Shown here piece after piece: positions 1 through 5,475 of a stretch of DNA of 5,475 bases (the stretch's first letter is position 1; every line of letters starts with the position of its first letter). The position numbers and the translations under genes are program-made. The DNA is from an uncultured Treponema sp. (GTDB lineage: Bacteria; Spirochaetota; Spirochaetia; Treponematales; Treponemataceae), in assembly GCA_905372265.1 (NCBI GenBank), contig CAJPOL010000102.1:1-5475 (forward strand), given 5' to 3'. Below the pieces are notes generated by a model. The model was not told the origin of the DNA and did not search any database. It was given only the letters and a program-made list of their open reading frames with translations.

Positions 1-128
1 TCCAAAACCGATGCAATCGTTTCTCTTTTTAGGAAAAACACCACCGCAATGACCGTTAAAAATATAAGCCAGAAAAGGCATCCCGCCTGCGTCTTTTTCT
101 TTCTTTTCCCTTTTCCTTTTTTTGCCAT
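1..128 (-). CDS. Partial gene: Lys-rich, single-anchor membrane protein N-terminus
   Basis: The reading frame starts at ATG (126-128) and stays open for 42 codons until it leaves the left edge, so only the N-terminus is visible. The first 13 residues are strongly basic (MAKKGKGKRKKKT). They are followed by QAG, then a hydrophobic stretch from about residue 17 to 33 (CLFWLIFLTVIAVVFFL), and then a charged KRET. This is the layout of an uncleaved signal anchor with a cytoplasmic basic tail and the rest of the protein outside the membrane. No lipobox is convincing: Cys17 lies before the hydrophobic core, not after it. No Shine-Dalgarno sequence precedes the ATG. The gene follows the alarmone synthetase gene on the same strand after 93 nt and has a candidate promoter of its own. 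The function cannot be judged from this fragment. The coding strand is purine-only across the Lys codons (complement of 92-123). Confidence 0.72.
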   Translation of the reverse strand, partial: MAKKGKGKRKKKTQAGCLFWLIFLTVIAVVFFLKRETIASVL

Positions 129-136
129 AGGCGGGT

Positions 137-166
137 ATGATACGCTACTTTGCCGTTGCGATGCAA
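137..166 (-). promoter_or_regulatory. Candidate sigma70-type promoter for the left-edge gene
   Basis: On the minus strand, TTGCAT (complement of 161-166) and TATCAT (complement of 137-142) are separated by 18 nt. They resemble -35 and -10 boxes. The predicted transcription start would lie at about 130, only about two bases before the ATG at 128. Either the mRNA is almost leaderless or this match is fortuitous and the gene is read from the upstream operon. No intrinsic terminator is visible between the synthetase stop and this site. Confidence 0.4.
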
Positions 167-221
167 TAGGCAGCCTTCAATTCAGCAGACAGCAAGCGAG
201 CTCCAGTTCATTACCGCTTTT

Positions 222-926
222 TTAGTTTCTCTCATTACCTTCCGTTTCAGGACAGCCGCATTCTTCTTGCAGCTCTATTTCTCTGCTGATTTGCTCAAGC
301 TGTGCTGCAATGGTATCGATATTCTCCGCGCAGAGCCGCAGCTTTTCGGTTAATTGCATAGTGTTGCAGTCAATTTCTTTCTTATAGTAAATCTTATGTT
401 CAACGCTTGCCCAAAAATCCATTGCGATCGTACGGAATTGCACTTCAACCTGCATGAATTTCTTTTCTTCGGCAAAAAAAACAGGAATTTCTACGATAAG
501 GTGAAGACTCCGGTACCCGTTCGGCTTGGGATGTTGAATATAATCTTTCCGTTCCCGCAGCCGTATATCATCTTGAGAACACAGCTTTTCCGCCAAAATA
601 TAAATATCCTTCTGGAACGTGCAAATAACGCGAATCCCCGCAACATCATGCAGATATTTTTCGATATTCTCAAGCGATACGGGATAGTTCATCTTCTTTA
701 ACTTGCTGATAATGCTAATCGGCTTTTTTATTCTGCCGGTAATGGATTCAAAGGGATTCCGGTTATGATTTAACGATAGTTCCGCATTGAGAATTTCAAG
801 TTTTGTTTGAATTTCCCTCATGGCGCAACGGTATTGCATCATCAGATGTACAAACGGGCGCGCTCCTTCCAATAATTCTTCGGGCCTATCGCTGTTAATC
901 AATTCTTTAAACGTTAGTTGAGTCAA
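222..926 (-). CDS. Small alarmone synthetase, RelQ/SAS1-like (p)ppGpp synthetase
   Basis: This gene encodes a 234-residue stand-alone RelA/SpoT synthetase domain. The family transfers pyrophosphate from ATP to the 3'-OH of GDP or GTP, making ppGpp or pppGpp in the cytoplasm. No HD hydrolase, TGS or ACT domain is present, and the length fits single-domain synthetases. Visible family motifs are TGRIKKP (63-69), LHDVAGIR (92-99, with Asp94), RERKDYI (124-130), the G-loop KPNGYRSLH (134-142, with Tyr138 for guanine stacking), VEVQFRT (160-166, with Glu161 as the expected catalytic acid) and DFWASVEHKIYYK (170-182). A helical, charged tail follows. The start is TTG, not ATG: AGAGAGG (complement of 933-939) sits 6 nt upstream, and there is no other start with such support. 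It follows the DUF2339 gene after 3 nt and should be co-transcribed with it. The enzyme class is clear. The assignment to the RelQ rather than the RelP branch is inferred from similarity to SAS1 around the motifs. Confidence 0.93.
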   Translation of the reverse strand: MTQLTFKELINSDRPEELLEGARPFVHLMMQYRCAMREIQTKLEILNAELSLNHNRNPFESITGRIKKPISIISKLKKMNYPVSLENIEKYLHDVAGIRVICTFQKDIYILAEKLCSQDDIRLRERKDYIQHPKPNGYRSLHLIVEIPVFFAEEKKFMQVEVQFRTIAMDFWASVEHKIYYKKEIDCNTMQLTEKLRLCAENIDTIAAQLEQISREIELQEECGCPETEGNERN

Positions 927-929
927 AAG

Positions 930-3680
930 CTACCTCTCTGTTGCGGGCTTACGTTGATTTTCTTGAAACTTTTTCAGCATCGGCTGAACGGCATAACTGA
1001 CAATAAGGAGCGCAGCTCCGAGCGTTACCGATGTTACCGTTTTAGAAACAATCCCTACCGTCCGCATATCGATAACGACCAGCTTGGCCGATACGGCAAT
1101 AATGAGTCCTAATGAGGCATATACAAGCGCCCTGTCTCCTTTCCGTAAAAAATATATAAAAGCTGCAATGGAATAAAATCCCCAAAGGAGCGTAAGAATA
1201 CCGTTATTCCGCGTTGCTAGATACACATCCGTAAAGGAGAAAAAGATAAACACTGCCGTTACGGTGAAAAAGAGGAGTTTTCGCCGTGCAACGAACGCCG
1301 TCATAATTTTTAAAAAGATCAGCGCATTGCACACGTCAACGATTAAGGGTACAAGACGCACTGTTGAAACCTCCCGCATCTCAGGAAGTCTGATAAAGAG
1401 ATAGCAGAATACCACGGCGCTACCGATAATAAGTTTTCCGATTGATTTTGCCGACTTTGTTCCCTGACCGCTGCCGCGATAATAACGGTCGATGATCAGT
1501 ACGAAGATACCTGCAAAAAGAATACCCCAATGGAAACAATACTCCGCTGCAACAGCCGCTGCATTCCGATATAAACTATTATAGATAACGGCAGCAATGC
1601 GCGGCACATCGATAAGCAGCACCTTCAGTATGATGCCGTATGCGCTTAGGCGGTACACAAAGCGGTTCCGCTCTGTTTTCCGCTTAAAGAGGGAAAGCGC
1701 AAAAAGCCCTACCCCGCAGATCGCCTCCGTCCCAGCCGTCATCAAAACAGGCAATGCATGTTTCAAATTCACTGCATAGATGACATATCTTATAGAACCG
1801 AAAGTCCGTACGGCTATTAAAAGGCTGATAAGAATAGGCGCTGCATATAGACTCGGCTCATAAAACGGCGTCTTATCCGGTTCACGGGTATTCCGGTAAT
1901 GAAGCGCCGAATACAGCGACCAAAGAACGAGGATGATCAGAGCCTGCATATCGGCCCGTTCGATTGTCCCAAGCAGTCCTGAACGGCCGTACTCATCCGT
2001 TATGATATCGTAGAGCGTAAAAAGCATAATCGGTACATAGAACTGAAACACCAGTGTCTGGGCTGCCCGCTTATTACGCTCTTTTTGCATAAAGACCAGT
2101 ATGACCATCGGCGCTGCATAGATGACAGAACGTACGGCAAACGGTAATGCGGAATGCTGAGAAGCAGGATTTAAGATAGCGCCGAACGCCAATACATATC
2201 CTATCAGCGATACGATATGCGTTGCCGCATGCAAATACCTATCTTTTTCTTTTTTCCATAGCCATGATAAAAAGACGGCAAAACCCAGCGCTGCGGCAGG
2301 AAGGAAGTCGAATTGTAACCGATCGATCAGCATTACATAGACTGAAAGAATTGCAAGCGCAATATAGGCATAGCCGAGCGTTTTCAGTTTTTTCTTTTTG
2401 AGACAGATATAGGAAAAAAGCGAATAAAAAAAGATAAAGACCGTATACACGCTTCCTTGGGGGAGCGGACGATATGCCGAAAGTTTGAATGCGAAAAAAA
2501 GTGAAAATGCATAGTTAATCAGGGCAGCAACCGGCGAAGCAATTGCATCAGCAGCTTTTTCCCGTCCGCTCAGGTGAAAATAAAAATCGGGAGCAAGATG
2601 CATTGCCCAAAGCAGCATCACTAAAAGCAAAAACAGCTGAGCGTCATATGGCGTCAGCTTTGTCCGCAGTAAAAGCCACGTCAGTATGCTTAAAAATGCG
2701 ATACTTGAACTGAATTGCAGTATCCGCCAGCGTTTGAAAAAATATGTTGCCGTTGCAAGCGCCGAAACTGCGCATATATAGAGGCCGAAAGCGGTAAGGT
2801 CGAAAAAGCTGAAGCCGAGCGCAAACGGAATAAACACGCTGCCGGTTAATCCGATGACGGATACCGATACTGAGGAAACCGCTGCGGCAAGGAGATAGGT
2901 AAAAACGGTGATTGCGGCGAGGAACAAAAAGGCCGAAAAATCGCTTAACACATTGTAGCGCATATACGCGGCAGACGCCGTCAAATAGAATGTTACAATA
3001 CTGCCGCCGAATAAGACTTGACTTAAAATGAACCGCTCTTTTTTGCGGACGGTAAATCCGAGTCCGGCAAGAGCAAGGCCGATACCGCAGCCGAGCGCAA
3101 GGATAATTTCTTTTCCGATAAGGCCGCGGCTGTGCAGCAGTTTAAAAACAGAACCGATTCCGATCAAGAGCAGAAGAATACCCAGTTTGCTGATGATCGA
3201 TTCGATTGAACACTGTTTTTTCAGCCACACTGAAAATGCCGAAAGAGGAGGCGCCGCAGGGGTCTCCGGTTTTTCAGACTGAGCAGCGCCGGCTAAAACC
3301 GGCTGTTCACACTCACCGGCCGGTTGCGGTTCCGCTGCCGTTTGAGGGATTGCTTGCACACCCCTATCGTACAGCACATCGAGGTTCAACGGAGCCTCCG
3401 TCTGCCGGTCAGAATCAGTTTGCCTATCCTCAGCGGCGGCAGGAGCCTGTTCAGGAGATATGATTCCTGCTTCTTCCAATGCGGCTATGCGCTTTTGGAT
3501 AGTTTTAAGCGCATCTTCGAGTCCGCTTATCCGGCTTTTTACCGTATCAAAAAGCGTGTCAAACTTCCTTATATCGCGTTTTGCCGCAGACAAGCTCACT
3601 GCAAACCAGATGCGCACTCCTATCGAAACGATAATATATGCTATGATAAACTCAATAAAATAGTCCAGTATAAAATTCAT
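930..3680 (-). CDS. DUF2339 polytopic membrane protein
   Basis: This 916-residue protein has the usual plan of the DUF2339 family, whose function is not established. Residues about 8-29 form an N-terminal membrane helix. Residues about 33-72 are a charged, heptad-like coiled-coil candidate. Residues about 73-147 are a Pro/Ala/Glu/Gln-rich linker. From about 148 to the end there is a long series of hydrophobic helices, roughly two dozen or more by eye. The conserved entry SKLGILLLLIGIGSVFK followed by a short Gly-rich turn (about 164-189) and the C-terminal hydrophobic block ending near residue 900 match what I know of the family. I chose the ATG at 3678-3680 because the protein then starts MNFILDYF and AGGAG (complement of 3692-3696) lies 11 nt upstream. 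An in-frame TTG at 3708-3710 would add ten residues but runs through that AGGAG and a G-rich leader. The gene has its own promoter and is followed after 3 nt by the alarmone synthetase gene. No enzymatic motif is evident. Confidence 0.88.
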   Translation of the reverse strand: MNFILDYFIEFIIAYIIVSIGVRIWFAVSLSAAKRDIRKFDTLFDTVKSRISGLEDALKTIQKRIAALEEAGIISPEQAPAAAEDRQTDSDRQTEAPLNLDVLYDRGVQAIPQTAAEPQPAGECEQPVLAGAAQSEKPETPAAPPLSAFSVWLKKQCSIESIISKLGILLLLIGIGSVFKLLHSRGLIGKEIILALGCGIGLALAGLGFTVRKKERFILSQVLFGGSIVTFYLTASAAYMRYNVLSDFSAFLFLAAITVFTYLLAAAVSSVSVSVIGLTGSVFIPFALGFSFFDLTAFGLYICAVSALATATYFFKRWRILQFSSSIAFLSILTWLLLRTKLTPYDAQLFLLLVMLLWAMHLAPDFYFHLSGREKAADAIASPVAALINYAFSLFFAFKLSAYRPLPQGSVYTVFIFFYSLFSYICLKKKKLKTLGYAYIALAILSVYVMLIDRLQFDFLPAAALGFAVFLSWLWKKEKDRYLHAATHIVSLIGYVLAFGAILNPASQHSALPFAVRSVIYAAPMVILVFMQKERNKRAAQTLVFQFYVPIMLFTLYDIITDEYGRSGLLGTIERADMQALIILVLWSLYSALHYRNTREPDKTPFYEPSLYAAPILISLLIAVRTFGSIRYVIYAVNLKHALPVLMTAGTEAICGVGLFALSLFKRKTERNRFVYRLSAYGIILKVLLIDVPRIAAVIYNSLYRNAAAVAAEYCFHWGILFAGIFVLIIDRYYRGSGQGTKSAKSIGKLIIGSAVVFCYLFIRLPEMREVSTVRLVPLIVDVCNALIFLKIMTAFVARRKLLFFTVTAVFIFFSFTDVYLATRNNGILTLLWGFYSIAAFIYFLRKGDRALVYASLGLIIAVSAKLVVIDMRTVGIVSKTVTSVTLGAALLIVSYAVQPMLKKFQENQRKPATER
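933..939 (-). promoter_or_regulatory. Ribosome binding site that fixes the TTG start of the synthetase gene
   Basis: AGAGAGG on the minus strand lies 6 nt before the TTG start at 924-926. It is formed by the last sense codons (GAG AGG) of the DUF2339 gene, directly before that gene's TAG stop at 930-932. Ribosomes finishing the upstream gene would clear or occupy this site, which suggests translational coupling. Confidence 0.75.
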
Positions 3681-3742
3681 GCTGCCGTTTGCTCCTGCCC
3701 CCTCCCCCAAAAAAAGCGCTTTTTAATCAGTCGGGTATCTTA
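3681..3742 (-). promoter_or_regulatory. Predicted 5' leader of the DUF2339 gene with T7 and G5-A-G5 tracts
   Basis: From the predicted transcription start near 3742 to the ATG there are about 62 nt. On the minus strand the leader carries a perfect 14-bp palindrome, AAAAAGCGCTTTTT (3711-3724), which runs into a T7 tract. This is followed by GGGGGAGGGGG (complement of 3698-3708 or nearby) and then AGGAG (3692-3696) as the likely ribosome binding site. The palindrome has no real loop and would form only a weak A-U hairpin, so an intrinsic terminator is unlikely. Confidence 0.45.
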
Positions 3743-3748
3743 AAATAA

Positions 3749-3777
3749 AGTATACGGTATCAAAGTGCAAAATGCAA
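3749..3777 (-). promoter_or_regulatory. Sigma70-type promoter for the DUF2339-alarmone synthetase operon
   Basis: On the minus strand, TTGCAT (complement of 3772-3777) and TATACT (complement of 3749-3754) are spaced by exactly 17 nt. Each box is within one or two bases of the TTGACA and TATAAT consensus. The predicted start of transcription is near 3742. The site lies in the only gap between the carrier gene and the DUF2339 gene, so it is the natural promoter of the two-gene unit. Confidence 0.68.
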
Positions 3778-3827
3778 TGTGCGTGCTTCTTAAAAATTCA
3801 GCAGCAAGCGGCGGTTGCCCTACCCTA

Positions 3828-5252
3828 TTAGAGAATCAGCATGGCAAGCGTTAGGATGACTATGTTTGTTATAAGCAGGAGGCCGAGTGCGCGGGCGACA
3901 AACTTCAGCCATGTCCGGTACTCAATTTTACTGATCGCCATACCGCCCATCACCACTCCGCTTGTCGGCGTAAACAAATTCAATAAACCTGATGCAGCCG
4001 AGAAAATAATCACCATAACGGCGGGATTATGATGCAAACGGTATGTGAGCGGTCCCATGATAGGCATTGATACGGTAGCCAAACCGGAACTTGACGGGAT
4101 GACGAAAGCGAGCAAACCGAATAAGAGGTAAATCAGCGGCGCATAAACCAGCGCAGGCACTCCTTGTAAAAGATGCGCTGCATATTCCAAGATATATTTG
4201 TCAAGCCCCGTTTGTCCCATCAAAACCGAGGCGCCGCGTGCAACGGCAATAACCAGTACAACGCCTATGACTTCTTTTGTGCCTTCAATAAATGCTTCAA
4301 CAAACTCTTTTTCAGAGAACCTATTCACAATGCCGATGACGATGCTCATAAGGAGGAACCACATGGAAAGTTCGCCGAACCACCACTCTCCAAGGGAGCG
4401 TTCCGTTAAAAAAGATGACCAGCCGCTAAAGATGCCGATATTGAATTTTCTCCATGGAATAACGCCGATTACCATTACGGCAAACGCTACGGAGAAAATA
4501 AGCATGGTCAGCTTCATCTTTCCGGTGAATGCCGTGTCAAAACTGCCGGCAGCCGAGCCGAATTCTTTTTGCATAACTGCTTGCTCGGCAGCAGAAAGAC
4601 ACGTTTGCGTTTTATCTTTTTGAACTTTTTCGGCATAGGACATAACAAACCGGCAGAGAACAATGAAAGAGGCAAGCCAGACGATCGTTCCCAGCGCAAT
4701 AGCTGTCCCGTTATTCACTTCGGCATGGATACCGAGTTCGGCGAAACTTTTGTTTATGCCGTCAACAGCGATACCGACTGCAAACGGATTAACTGTTGAG
4801 CCGATAATTCCCGCTCCCGAACCGAGCAGCACGGTTGCGGCTCCAACCGTTGAATCAAAACCGGCGGCAACCATTGTTGCCGTTATCAGACCGTAAAACG
4901 CGAGCGTTTCTTCCGCAAACCCGAAAGTCGTACCGCCGATTGAAAACAAAAACATGATGAGGGGTATCAGCGCCCGTTCCCGCCCCTTAAAATTCTTTAC
5001 CAATTGGGCGATACCGGCATGAAGCGCGCCGGTTTTAGATATAACTCCTAAAAAGCCGCTGAGTACCAAAACAAAGAAACATACATCCGTAGCGTCTGTA
5101 AAACCTTTATAAGATGCCATCACTACGGAACCGAACGATGCATCGTCAACATCAGGTATAATCCATGTGAGTCCAGCTAAGACAAAGAGAACACCATAGA
5201 GAATGGAAAATGCCGATAATGATGTATGTTTTTTCTGTGAATCCGATTTCAT
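3828..5252 (-). CDS. yfcC: YfcC-family (DcuC superfamily) carboxylate/amino-acid carrier
   Basis: This 474-residue inner-membrane secondary transporter belongs to the C4-dicarboxylate anaerobic carrier superfamily. Substrates differ between members and cannot be read from the sequence. The protein has two similar halves. The first contains SGFLGVISKTGAL (65-77), GGTTFGFAEETLAFYGLI (106-123) and the re-entrant signature GSTVNPFAVG (151-160). A charged cytoplasmic loop follows (about 206-245, rich in Lys, Gln and Glu). The second half contains GTKEVIGVVLVIAVARG (324-340), VIPSSSGLATVSMPIMGPL (384-402) and NLFTPTSGVVMGGM (425-438). The paired Ser/Thr-Pro hairpins (STVNP and TPTSG) are the expected substrate and ion sites. 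The loop after the first helix is short (about residues 33-50) compared with the longer one I recall in many YfcC proteins. Only the ATG at 5250-5252 fits the N-terminus, but no Shine-Dalgarno sequence precedes it. The tRNA-Leu ends 14 nt upstream. No convincing terminator follows the stop. Confidence 0.9.
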   Translation of the reverse strand: MKSDSQKKHTSLSAFSILYGVLFVLAGLTWIIPDVDDASFGSVVMASYKGFTDATDVCFFVLVLSGFLGVISKTGALHAGIAQLVKNFKGRERALIPLIMFLFSIGGTTFGFAEETLAFYGLITATMVAAGFDSTVGAATVLLGSGAGIIGSTVNPFAVGIAVDGINKSFAELGIHAEVNNGTAIALGTIVWLASFIVLCRFVMSYAEKVQKDKTQTCLSAAEQAVMQKEFGSAAGSFDTAFTGKMKLTMLIFSVAFAVMVIGVIPWRKFNIGIFSGWSSFLTERSLGEWWFGELSMWFLLMSIVIGIVNRFSEKEFVEAFIEGTKEVIGVVLVIAVARGASVLMGQTGLDKYILEYAAHLLQGVPALVYAPLIYLLFGLLAFVIPSSSGLATVSMPIMGPLTYRLHHNPAVMVIIFSAASGLLNLFTPTSGVVMGGMAISKIEYRTWLKFVARALGLLLITNIVILTLAMLIL

Positions 5253-5266
5253 TATTACTGGAACTA

Positions 5267-5350
5267 TGCCGGTGAAGGGACTTGAACCCTTACGGAGTTG
5301 CCTCCAATAGATTTTGAGTCTATCGTGTATACCAATTTCACCACGCCGGC
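5267..5350 (-). tRNA. tRNA-Leu (anticodon CAA)
   Basis: The minus strand folds into a class II cloverleaf of 84 nt. It has acceptor GCCGGCG, D-stem GTG/CAC with a GG-containing loop, anticodon stem ATAGA/TCTAT with loop CTCAAAA (anticodon CAA, reading UUG), and a long variable arm GGAG-GCAA-CTCC. The T-stem is AAGGG/CCCTT with loop TTCAAGT, and the discriminator is A. The long variable arm and discriminator A are what leucine tRNAs require. The 3' CCA is not encoded: the bases after the discriminator are TAG, so CCA must be added enzymatically. One acceptor position is not paired: C6 faces A67 (plus-strand 5345 and 5273). The carrier gene begins 14 nt downstream. Confidence 0.95.
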
Positions 5351-5366
5351 TCTTATTTAGACGGAT

Positions 5367-5395
5367 AATATATCATATTTGCTTTTCTTTGTAAA
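5367..5395 (-). promoter_or_regulatory. Sigma70-type promoter for tRNA-Leu and probably the carrier gene
   Basis: On the minus strand, TTTACA (complement of 5390-5395) and TATATT (complement of 5367-5372) are separated by 17 nt. Transcription would start near 5360, about ten bases before the mature tRNA 5' end. No terminator separates the tRNA from the carrier gene, so this promoter probably serves both. Confidence 0.68.
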
Positions 5396-5415
5396 GATAC
5401 CGTTGCCTCCACACC

Positions 5416-5420
5416 AGGGA
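5416..5420 (+). promoter_or_regulatory. Ribosome binding site for the right-edge partial gene
   Basis: AGGGA lies 6 nt before the ATG at 5427. It is the main support that the short visible frame is a real gene start. Confidence 0.45.
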
Positions 5421-5426
5421 TTCAGC

Positions 5427-5475
5427 ATGAAAGAAAAGTATAGTAAAGTAATGTTATGGTGGAAGGGATATTATT
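5427..5475 (+). CDS. Partial gene start, divergent from the tRNA; product unknown
   Basis: An ATG at 5427 opens a frame that is uninterrupted to the right edge (MKEKYSKVMLWWKGYY, continuing). AGGGA at 5416-5420 lies 6 nt upstream, which is a good ribosome binding site. The visible residues are a short basic, polar start followed by an aromatic-rich segment, possibly the beginning of a membrane helix. With only 16 codons visible the family cannot be named, and the frame could be a chance one. Its promoter would have to overlap the tRNA promoter region, but I see no clear plus-strand boxes there. Confidence 0.5.
   Translation, partial: MKEKYSKVMLWWKGYY

Noticed and set aside
354..701. A 115-codon plus-strand open frame inside the synthetase gene
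   Set aside because: The opposite strand has clear conserved synthetase motifs across the same bases, so this frame is a by-product.
3681..3710. TTG at 3708-3710 as the start of the DUF2339 protein
   Set aside because: It would translate the G-rich leader and the AGGAG site into MGEGAGANGS. The ATG at 3678-3680 gives a normal membrane-helix start with a usable ribosome binding site.
3711..3724. Palindrome AAAAAGCGCTTTTT followed by T residues as an intrinsic terminator
   Set aside because: The stem has only five A-U pairs once a four-base loop is allowed, and it lies downstream of a good promoter and upstream of the gene it would block.
3324..3743. A 139-codon plus-strand open frame
   Set aside because: It lies antisense to the start of the DUF2339 gene, has no ribosome binding site and has a composition typical of a shadow frame.
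3791..3820. Weak inverted repeat GCAA-N7-TTGC followed by ATTTTT after the carrier stop, as a terminator
   Set aside because: The stem is only four or five pairs, and the T-run is separated from it by several bases. It is too weak to annotate.
4198..4623. A 141-codon plus-strand open frame inside the carrier gene
   Set aside because: It is antisense to conserved transporter motifs. Its Pro/Ser/Thr-rich product is typical of a reversed membrane-protein gene.
5267..5350. tRNA gene as an attachment site for an integrated element
   Set aside because: No integrase, no duplicated tRNA 3' segment and no foreign-looking genes are visible within the window.
5351..5415. A plus-strand promoter for the right-edge gene
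   Set aside because: TTGCTT and TAATAT-like words occur, but no pair has acceptable spacing. The region is better explained by the minus-strand tRNA promoter.

Overview
The window reads as an ordinary bacterial chromosome segment of moderate GC, estimated by eye in the mid-40s percent. Nearly everything is on the minus strand. The gene families (a YfcC-type carrier, a long DUF2339 membrane protein, a stand-alone alarmone synthetase), the tRNA without an encoded CCA and the AT-rich sigma70-type promoters would suit a host-associated treponeme-like spirochaete. That placement is inferred from general resemblance and is only moderately to weakly supported. There are no insertion sequences, phage genes, CRISPR arrays or integrases.

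Read right to left along the minus strand, the order is as follows. A sigma70-like promoter (5367-5395) drives a class II tRNA-Leu(CAA) at 5267-5350. Only 14 nt after the tRNA comes the start of a YfcC/DcuC-superfamily carboxylate or amino-acid carrier (3828-5252), so the two probably share a transcript. A 147-nt gap then holds a good promoter (TTGCAT-17-TATACT) and a leader with homopolymer runs. Next is a 916-residue DUF2339 polytopic membrane protein (930-3680). Three nucleotides after its stop, a TTG-initiated small alarmone synthetase of the RelQ/SAS1 type begins (222-926), with its ribosome binding site inside the last codons of the membrane-protein gene. After a 93-nt gap, a further minus-strand gene starts at 128 and runs off the left edge; it encodes a Lys-rich N-terminus followed by one membrane anchor. 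At the far right, a short plus-strand reading frame with a good ribosome binding site begins at 5427 and leaves the window, divergent from the tRNA.

The best-supported functional unit is the DUF2339-alarmone synthetase pair, which looks like a two-gene operon with translational coupling. The synthetase keeps the catalytic residues of the (p)ppGpp synthetase fold. By comparison with the Bacillus subtilis SAS1 sequence as I recall it, several residues of the allosteric pppGpp pocket are changed. I see no complete new defence or mobile system here. The points most worth a second look are this coupling, the altered allosteric site and the tRNA-mRNA junction.
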